Positions 56,359-64,000 of a stretch of DNA of 64,000 nucleotides are shown here, piece by piece (positions within the stretch are counted from its first letter, which is position 1; each line of letters begins with the position of its first letter). The position numbers were made by a program, and so were the translations under genes. Source of the stretch: Heterohyrax brucei (taxonomy: Eukaryota; Chordata; Mammalia; Hyracoidea; Procaviidae). The stretch is from positions 108,413,431 to 108,477,430 of the forward strand of contig CM053146.1 of NCBI GenBank assembly GCA_028571685.1. The letters run 5' to 3'. The notes beneath the pieces are model-generated. The model was not told where the DNA came from. It did no database searches and saw only the letters and a list, made by a program, of their open reading frames with translations.

Positions 56359-57086
56359 AATTCAAATCCATTAATTCTTTGTCAGTCTTCCTTATTTGTT
56401 GTCTAGCTTTCCCAGGCATATATGGCTACAGAAAACACTATGGCTTTAGTCAGGTTCACTTTAGTCCTCAAAGTGGGACCGTTTTTATTTGTTCATTTGT
56501 TTGATACTTCAATGGGGCCTTTTGCAGCAGATTTGCCTAACGCAACACATGGTTTAATTTCTTGACTGCTGTTTCCATGGGTGTCAGCTGCAGAGCCAAG
56601 AAAAACGAAATCCTTGACAACTTCAGTCTTGTTTCCATTAATTGTAATGTTGCTTATTGGTCCAGTTAAGAGAATTTTTGTTTTCTTTATGTTGAGGTGT
56701 GATCCGTACTGAAGGTCTTACTCTTTGATCTTTGTCAGTGTTTCAAGTCTTCCTCACTTTCAGCAAGCATGATCGTGTCATCTGCATAATGTAGGTTGTT
56801 GATGAGCGCTACTCCACTCCTAATGTCCCATTCATATAGTCCAACTTCTCAAATTATGCTCAGCATACAGATCAAATAAGTATGGTGAGAGGATGCAACC
56901 CTGATGCATATGTTTTTTATTTTAAACCACTCAGTATCCCCTTGTTCTGTTTGAGCAACTGCCTCTTGATTTCATATGAGCACAACTGTTTTGGAATTCT
57001 TACTCTTTACAATGTTACCAATAATTTGTTATGATCTACACAGTCAAATGCCTCTGTATAGTCAATAAAACACAGGTAAATATCTG
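56359..57086 (-). mobile_element. RTE LINE, 3' half of a split copy
   Basis: Minus-strand ORF2 from near the C terminus ('gtccagttaagagaattttt') toward the catalytic region ('cagtcaaatgcctctgtata', the complement of motif A AKAFDC). The true RTE 3' end is missing on the left. It continues at 58804. Confidence 0.85.
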
Positions 57087-57211
57087 AATTTGGTGCTGAG
57101 AGAGTGGGTGCTGCTCTAACAGACACCTAAAATGTGAAAGCGGTTTTGAAACTGTGAATGGACAGAAGACTCAGAAGGAACCAAGGAGAGCTGTTAACAC
57201 TGAAAAAGTCT

Positions 57212-57380
57212 CCAAAAACAAACCAAACCCACCGCCATCGAGTTGGGTCCAACTTATAGAAACCCTATACAGTAGAGTAGAACTGTCCCATAGAGTTTCC
57301 TAGGAGCACTGGGTGGATTTGAACTGCTGAACTTTCAGTTAACATACAAAGCACTTAACCACCACACTACTAGGGTTTCT
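57212..57380 (-). mobile_element. AfroSINE inside MaLR-like element
   Basis: Minus-strand copy: 'aacaaaccaaacccaccgcc', 'cccatagagtttcctaggag', ending 'ctactagggtttct'. Flanks 'ctgaaaaagtctc' (57200-57212) and 'ctgaagaaggctc' (57379-57391) match at 11 of 13 positions. Confidence 0.92.
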
Positions 57381-58248
57381 GAAGAAGGCTCAGAAAGTGC
57401 TAAGCAAGAGCTGAGGACCGGCAGCAGCAGCAGTGGAACCAGGAAGCCAGTGTGAGACAGCACTGGAACTGACCCATGGAACAAGAGAGCTGAGTACAGG
57501 AAGCTTCTTGGCGAAGTGGTGTGCCTTAGGCACTTAAATCATTGGAGCTAGGCTTCCTGACCCATGGAGCTAGAGAGCCGAGTGCCTGCGTACAAGAGGT
57601 TTCCTGCAGAATGGGGGTGCCCCCAGGCACTTTCTGGTGATGCCATAGAGCTTTGGAACACTTGCCATAGCACATGCTGAGCTGCCTCAGTCTCAAAAAG
57701 TATGGTCACGACCTCAGGTGTCTCAAAGGGTGGAGCCATGGCCCCTCGTGTTTCTAAGGGTGGAAGTGCCACTAAGTCAGATTTAGAAAATAGTGTGCAT
57801 AAAGCCAAGAGAACAGAGTTGCTGTCCCAGTAGGCCTGAAAGGCAGAGCTGTAGCCCAGGACCAAGGGGCCTCCCTATAGAATCTGGAGAGTATGGCCAT
57901 TACCTAGAGTCTGGAGGGCAGGGCCATTGTGTAAAATGTCTCAGAGAATGGCAGATTATTTTCAAAACGTTGAAGGCTAATGTATTGTGTTCTGCTCATT
58001 TGTTTGGTGCCTGTTACAGCTTCTTTTCCTGAACGTTCTCCCATTTATAATGGAAATGTATAGCTTGTGCCTGCCTGTTCTATCACTGTGCTTTAGAGAC
58101 AGATACTTGTATTCTCAATTTCACAGATGTAGAGGAATTTTTGTATTTTGGATTTGGAGTTGATTTAAAGTTTTTACTATAATGTGATGGAGTGAATATA
58201 TTTTCCACACAGCAAGGACATGATTTAGGTGGGGGGCAAAGGGTGGAA

Positions 58249-58803
58249 TGCTATGGATTTAACTGTGTCCCCCCAAAACGTGTGTAACAATTTGGCTTGG
58301 CCTTGATTCCCAGTATTGTGTGACTGCTCTCCATTTTGTGATTTTCCAGTGCTGTAATCCTAATCTCTGCCTGTGGTTAATAGACTGGATTATGTGGTTA
58401 ATAGACTGGATTATGGTTAATAGACTGGTTAATATGCTGTAACACCCTTCCTAAGGTCACCTTCCTGCTCCAATGTAAAGGGAGTTTCTCTGGAATGTGG
58501 TTTACACCACCTTTTATCCTACAAGAGATAAAAGGAAAGGAAGCAAGCAGAGAGTGGGGACTTCATAGCATCAAGGAGGCAGCACCAAGAGCTGCCTTCA
58601 GACCTGAGGTTCCTGTGCCAAGACACTCTCAGATCAAAGAAAGACTGATGTAACACAAGGACCTTTCTCCAGAGCTGACACAGTACATTTTCCTGGAGCC
58701 AATACCCTGAATTCAAAATTCTATCCTACCAGACTGTGTAAGAATAAACTTTTCTTTGTTAAAACCATCCACTTGTGATGTTTCCACTAGACAGACTAAG
58801 ACA
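58249..58803 (+). mobile_element. MaLR-like (MLT1-related) LTR
   Basis: The 3' LTR of the element above: 'tgctatggatttaactgtgt' to 'gactaagaca', with AATAAA near the end. Same family as 51427-51982. A unit of about 22 bp containing 'ggttaatagactgg' occurs about three times near 58375-58432. Confidence 0.78.
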
Positions 58804-60885
58804 ATTTCTTTCTGGTATTCTCTGCATTTAGCCAATGTCCGTTTGACATCAGCAATATCCCTTGTTTCGTATTCTCTTCTGAATTCAGCTCAAATTTCTG
58901 GCAGTCCTCTGTGGATGCAATGCTTTAAATGTTTTTGTATTGTCTTCAGCAAAATTTTACTAGCATTTGGTAGTAATAATATTGTTCGACCATTTTTTTG
59001 CCTTCTGTTGGATTACCTTTCTTTGAAATAGTTACCAATATGGCTCTCTTCCAGTCACTTGGCCAGGTGACCGTTTTCCAAATTTCTTGGCATAGATAAG
59101 TGAGCACTTTCAGGGCTCCATGCATCCATTGGTTCAAATACCTCAATTGTTACTCAGTCAATTTCTGGAGCCTTATTTTTTGTCAATGCCTTAAGTGTAG
59201 CTTGGATGTCTTCCTTCAGTATAATCGGCTCTTAATCATATGCTATCTTCTGAAATAGTTGAACATTGACCAAATCTTTTGGTACAGTGACTCTGGGTAT
59301 ACCTTCTATCATCTCTTGATATTTCTTATGTCATTCAATATTTTGTCAATATCACAACTCAAGACTGGAATTTTTCTTCAGTTCTTTCAGCTTCAGAAAT
59401 GCCAAGCACGTTCTTCTCTTTTGTTTTTCTAGCTTTAGGTCTTTGCACATATCATTATAATACTTTACTTTGTCCTATTGAATCACACTTTGAAATCTTT
59501 TCTTCAGATCCTTTACTTCATCATGTCTTCTGTACACTTTAGTGACTGTAAGTTCAAAAGCAAGTTTCAGAGTTTCTTCTGACATCTATTTTGGACTTTT
59601 CTTTATTTCCTATCTTTTTAATGACCTCTTGTTTTCTTCATGCATGATATCCTTGATGTCATCCCACGACTCATCTATTCTTTAGTCGTTAGTGTCAAAT
59701 CTGTTCTTGAGATGATCTCTAAACTCAAGTGGGATATAGTCTAGGTTTCCCTTTGGCTCTAGTGGACTTCTTTTAATTTTCTTAATCTTCAACTTGAACT
59801 TGCATATATGAGCTACTGATGGTCTGTTCCACAGTTGGTCCCTGATGATGTTGTTCTGACTGATAGTATCGACTTTTCAATCATCTCTTTCCACAGATGC
59901 AGTTGATTCAATTTTTGTCAAGGTCCATGTGTATACTCAATCCATATCAACATATGTTGTTGAAAAAAGTATTTTCAATGAAGAAGTCATTACTCTAACT
60001 AAAATCTATCATGCAATCTCTGATGTTACTTCCTTCCATTTCCAAGGCCACATTTCCAAACTGTTGATCCTTCTCTATTTTCAACTTTTGAGTTATCAGT
60101 GCATCTTGATTCCATGTTTGATAAATTTCAGACTGCAGAAGTTGGCAAAGCTCTTCAATTTCTTCATCTTTGGCATTAGTAGTTCACATATATAAATCTG
60201 AGTAACAGTTACATTAGTTAGTCGTCTTTGTAGGCTATGAACATTATCACTGACAACATTACATTTTAGAACAGATCTTGAAATGTTCTTTTTGATGATG
60301 AGTGAAAAATCCTTATGCTTCAATTTGTCATTTTCAGCATAGCAGAAAGTATGAATGTCCAATTTAAAATCAGCAACTCCAGTCCATTTTAGCTCACTAA
60401 TGCCTCAGATATTGATCTTTATGTGTTCCATTTCATTTCTGATGGCTTCCAACTCTCCTGGAGTCATACATTTTACATTCCACATTCTGATTATTAATGG
60501 ATATTTGCAGACATTTCTTCTCACTTTGAGTCATGTCACATCAGCAGATGACGGCTGTGAAAGCTTTACTCCATCTATACCATTAAGGTCAACTCTATTT
60601 TGAGGAAGCATCTTTTCCCTAGTTATATTTTGAGTGCCTTCCCATCTTGGGTCTCATCTTTTAGCACTGTACCAGAAAACATTTTGCTGTCATTCATACA
60701 TGATTTCCACTGGCCAATTTTTTAGAATAAGCATCAGGTCCTTCTTCCTAGTCTGTCTTAGTATGGAAGCTCGGCTGAAAGCATGGGTGATCTTGCTGGT
60801 ATCTGAGATTCCAGCAGCATAGCTTCCAGCATCACAGCAACATGCCAGCCATCAGAGTCTGACAAACTGGTAGCCAAGTGATGAG
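58804..60885 (-). mobile_element. RTE LINE, 5' half of a split copy
   Basis: Resumes at 'tttctttctggtattctctg', which joins the sequence ending at 57086, and runs through the rest of ORF2 and the endonuclease region to the 5' end near 60885 ('ttcttcctagtctgtcttag', 'cttccagcatcacagcaaca'). With 56359-57086 about 2.8 kb of an RTE remain; scattered stops on the minus strand show it is dead. Confidence 0.85.
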
Positions 60886-61487
60886 ATGAAGACCTAGGGA
60901 GGTGATAATGACCATACAATAAGACAAGAAGCAAGCACCGTGTTCTGTAGATTGCCACAGAGATGACAAATACACTGATTTTCAAAAATCTGGGAAGGTT
61001 TCCCAGGAAAAGAGTTACTTAAAATTTAAGGATGGATTTTAGAAATCATATCAAAATAATCCCCACGTGTTAACAGTACATGTCACATTAAGAAATAGAT
61101 ATTAATGAGAGATTTCAAAAGAAAACAGCCACAGTAGGTTTAAATTGGTACAGCCTTCTGAAGACAGCTTTGGATACAGAGTGCCAAAATGTGGCCAGAC
61201 GGAATGAGGTGTGGGCACGTTTCTAAAAATAGAAGGAATACAGAGGGTAAGGTCAGGTGGCAACCTGAATTCACAGTTGGAGTTTTTATATCAGAAGCAA
61301 GAAAGTCTTTTACAACTATTTGCTAAAGGATGAGACTCTGCTGAATGTTGACAACACAGGCCAATATATATAATGACAGAAGGTAAATATCTCATGGGAG
61401 TGGTGCAGGGCAGAGAGGGGATAAAGAATGAAATGGATTTTCTACATAAGTTGGCTTTCTTGCTTTATTAGAGAAAAACTAATTATC
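60886..61487. other. Unassigned sequence
   Basis: No gene or repeat is recognised. Confidence 0.35.
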
Positions 61488-61987
61488 AGCAACTTGAAAA
61501 TCAATGGCAGAATTTTTAAAAATAGTTTTTCTCTCAGTAGCCTTTGGTGCCTCATAGAGACTTTGGTCTTGGGCTATTGGGCATCTACGTCCCATCCCTA
61601 GTCTTTTGCTGCCCAGGATTATCACACTGGAAGAGAAGTTGAGCACCTGATTCTGTATCAGAGTCCCAAGCAGGACATAGAATACAAAAATCAAACCAAG
61701 ATCATCCCAGACAGGTGTTTTTAAGAGATAATTTCAAAAGGGTCTAGGGAAACTACCACAGAGGTACCCTGGTAGAGCGACCTTTAGGCATCCAGCTGCT
61801 AACCAACAGGTTGGTGGTTAAAATATACGTAGCAGCTATGTGGGAAAAAGACTGGGTGATTTGTTCCCATAAAGATTATAGCTTCAACAACCCTATGGCA
61901 TAGTTCTACTGTGTCACATGGAGTTGCTGTAAGAAAAAATTTACTTGATGGTACCCAACAATACAACAGCAACTTGAAAATCAGTGG
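61488..61987 (+). mobile_element. Composite unit: unknown 255 bp plus AfroSINE, bounded by 20 bp repeats
   Basis: 'cagcaacttgaaaatca' plus three bases occurs at 61488-61507 and 61968-61987, 19 of 20 matching. The right copy directly follows a long-subtype AfroSINE (61763-61967, 'ggtaccctggtagagcgacc' to 'caacaatacaacagc'). The left copy is 255 bp upstream of the SINE head. The simplest reading is that the upstream 255 bp and the SINE were inserted together. Confidence 0.6.
61763..61967 (+). mobile_element. AfroSINE, long subtype
   Basis: Head 'ccctggtagagcgaccttta', 'gctgctaaccaacaggttgg', long-subtype middle 'gactgggtgatttgttccca', tail 'acccaacaatacaacagc'. Confidence 0.82.
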
Positions 61988-62025
61988 TATCAGAAGGGAT
62001 AGCACAACTTCCTAGAGCTAGCTAG

Positions 62026-62178
62026 AGTGGCAGTGCAGAGGTTAAGAACGTGGCTGCTAGCCAAAATGCTGGCGGTTTGAAACCATCAGCTTCTCCTTGG
62101 AAACAATATGGGACAGTTCTACTCTGTCCTGTAGGGTTGCTGTGAGTTGGTGCTCATTCAATGGCAATAGATCTGGCT
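62026..62178 (+). mobile_element. AfroSINE copy
   Basis: Plus-strand copy: 'ggcagtgcagaggttaagaa', 'gctgctagccaaaatgctgg', 'ctccttggaaacaatatggg'. Confidence 0.92.
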
Positions 62179-62602
62179 TTTCCTTCTGGTTAGTTACAGT
62201 GGCGTTGTCACTACCTCTGGCTGAAAGGAATAAGAGAAGGAGGGAGTTTCCAGAAAGTCACAACGAGAAGGCCAACTTAGAAGTGTGACACTCAGTCAAC
62301 CCTGAGCCAGCCTAAGACAAGACTAAAAGAATTAAACTAAAGGACAAAACAAGTCAGCTTTACCTACCTTCTTTCCATCTTCTAACTGATTGCCTGTGTT
62401 CCCATTATGCAATTCCAATCACAAGTCAGAGAGTAAGATGTTCCCGATATAAGAGGATCTGAGAATATTCCAAGATTCTAAGATCACCTTTAAGGTAAAT
62501 GTATTCTGAATACACATTTTGATCCTTTATGACCAAACTGGCCAAGAATGAAAATCAGCATCCAGCCAAAGCTAAAAATCATCACCACAGGCTGAACCTG
62601 GT
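62179..62602. other. Unassigned sequence
   Basis: No gene or repeat is recognised. Confidence 0.35.
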
Positions 62603-62769
62603 AAAACCAAACCAAATTGATTACTATAGAGTCTATTCCAATTCATAGCGATCCTAAAGCATAGAGTAGAATTACACCACAGGGTTTCTGACGAGTGCCT
62701 GGTAGATTTGAACTGCCAGCGTTTTGGTTATCAGCCATTGCTCTTGACCAATACACCACCAAGATTTCC
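62603..62769 (-). mobile_element. AfroSINE copy
   Basis: Full-length minus-strand copy: 'aaaaccaaaccaaattgatt', 'gatttgaactgccagcgttt', 'acaccaccaagatttcc'. Confidence 0.92.
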
Positions 62770-63514
62770 AAATCTAATAGGTATAAGAATAAATCTAAAA
62801 TTATACCCCAAACTGTTTTTATTATCAAAATTTTTGTTAGTCAAATTTTAATAGAGTTAGATAAACAATTTTTTTCAGAACTGTCAGCTGCTAAATTGGT
62901 CCTGCTGTCACTGCATATTTGGGATATTAATTAGACGTTCACTTCAGCTGGCACCTTTAATAATATCATTAATCTTTCGACATGTACCAAAATACAGCTC
63001 AGAACACTATCTTGAATAGTATATTTTTCTAGAAGAAACTTCACATCAACAATATATTGTTAGCCTTCATCTTCAAAAATCAAAAATGGTTAGACATTAC
63101 TTCAATAACTTAAAAAACATAGTCTTCATAGATTCAGAATAATGAGAAATTTCTTTTTTAAGCATTCTTTCTGTTAATTTTGTAGCATACTTAAAACAAA
63201 TGTGTTTAGAGTTCTTCACTTTTCTTTATATTCTTTATCAGGCCTGGATGTTGAAGATAATTGATCATGGATATTATTCTATTTGATTTCAGAGATTTTT
63301 GTTCATGTCAAAATTTTAAGATTATAGTATTTTCACTTCTAGTAAAGATGGAGTAGCAGGGCCATTATTTATCCTTCTGCTTGGAACAACTATAAAAAGC
63401 CAGACAAGACATATGAAAAAAATAGTTTTTAAGACACTGGACACCAAGCAACAGAGGACAAGGATCCCTGAGAGACTGGAAACAGTGTGAGATGAATCCT
63501 GCAACTGACTGAGC
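62770..63514. other. Unassigned AT-rich sequence
   Basis: No gene or repeat is recognised. Confidence 0.35.
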
Positions 63515-63528
63515 TTATTTCCTGGAGA

Positions 63529-63691
63529 GCACGGGGTGCAGTGGTTAAGAAGTCAGCTGCTAACCAAAAGTTCTGCAGTTAATCATACACTAGCCACTTA
63601 CTGGAAACCCTGTGGGGCAGTTCTACTCTGTCCTATAGGGTCATTATGAGTTGGAATCAATCTAATTGCAATGGACTTAGATTGTTTTTGT
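63529..63691 (+). mobile_element. AfroSINE with 14 bp duplication
   Basis: Plus-strand copy: 'gtgcagtggttaagaagtca', 'ctgctaaccaaaagttctgc', 'gggcagttctactctgtcct'. 'ttatttcctggaga' (63515-63528) and 'ttatttcctagaga' (63692-63705) differ at one base, indicating a relatively young insertion. Confidence 0.95.
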
Positions 63692-64000
63692 TTATTTCCT
63701 AGAGACCACTTCCAGCAAACAGTCGAGGAGAATGGGAGCTGGGCAAAGCCTGGCAGTCTGCTTCAGTTGAAGAGACACATTGGGACTTATCTAGCTAGTA
63801 CATGCTCTGCTAATAGTCGTATAAACTCTCAACCCATTTTCCATCTCATTTAAATATTTGAAAGTTCATAATTATTTTAACCTATAGAATTATTATTTTT
63901 TGATAACTATTGTACCATTTTAGTCTTACAATAATAATTATACATTTATACCTTGACAGAATCTCAAAATATAAGGAATCTTTTCTTACTAAAAGTTATA

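Larger units (their letters stand above)
57087..58803 (+). mobile_element. MaLR-like element: internal part plus 3' LTR
   Basis: An internal-type region (57087-58248) precedes an LTR (58249-58803). The end of the internal region, 'ggggggcaaagggtggaatg', is the junction typical of MaLR elements. I see no 5' LTR. It interrupts the RTE and carries an AfroSINE. Old, broken, with no coding frame of note. Confidence 0.65.

Noticed and set aside
57548-57865. 105-codon minus-strand frame
   Set aside because: It lies antisense in the internal part of an old LTR element.
61479-61694. 71-codon minus-strand frame inside the composite unit
   Set aside because: The frame looks protein-like, but no family is recognised and it runs across the edge of the unit, so a processed coding insert is not supported.

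Overview
This is repeat-dense nuclear DNA from an afrotherian mammal, most likely of the elephant lineage (Paenungulata). About thirty copies of the tRNA-related AfroSINE lie in both orientations. There are LINE-1 3' ends of the type I associate with elephant, and an RTE-class LINE of the RTE1/BovB kind in several states of decay. I see no intact protein-coding gene, no spliced exon I can support, no functional tRNA or rRNA gene and no CRISPR array. The longest open frames are antisense shadows or remnants of LINE and mariner genes. The window reads as intergenic or deep intronic sequence.

Layout. 1-9.9 kb: AfroSINEs, a mariner derivative with inverted arms, a block of two LINE-1 fragments carrying opposed MLT2-like LTRs, then a MaLR-like LTR inside an older repeat. 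9.9-22.2 kb: mostly unique sequence with two MaLR-like LTRs, a LINE-1 fragment, an MLT2-like LTR holding an AfroSINE, and three or four MIR pieces. 22.2-25.7 kb: a 3.2 kb 5'-truncated LINE-1 with recognisable ORF2 (reverse transcriptase, Cys-rich C terminus) and 3' UTR. 25.7-33.3 kb: SINEs, an RTE 3' end, RTE-derived short elements, and one MaLR-like LTR nested in another. 33.3-42 kb: low-repeat sequence, a strong 74 nt hairpin, and three mariner copies including a near-complete 1.28 kb one. 42-51.2 kb: LINE-1 3' ends, RTE 3' fragments, MIR, a 2.4 kb low-repeat stretch, and a SINE with a tRNA-Gly-like head. 51.2-64 kb: a complete solo LTR, an L2 piece, a low-repeat interval that could hold a conserved noncoding element, a 2.8 kb RTE split by a MaLR-like element that itself contains an AfroSINE, and a retroposed unit whose 20 bp repeats enclose an AfroSINE plus about 255 bp of upstream sequence.

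The elements do not form a pathway but they depend on each other. AfroSINE and the tRNA-Gly-headed SINE end in the same kind of 3' tail as the RTE LINE, which fits RTE enzymes moving both. Nesting gives relative ages: MIR, L2, CR1/L3 and other old repeats are oldest; the LINE-1, RTE and LTR layers follow; AfroSINE is usually the youngest. The most useful observations are the inverted-arm mariner derivatives, the composite SINE unit near 61.5-62.0 kb, the hairpin at 35.6 kb, the tRNA-Gly-headed SINE and a 37 bp micro-insertion. I did not find a new gene system. Family names come from remembered consensus sequences, without a database search.
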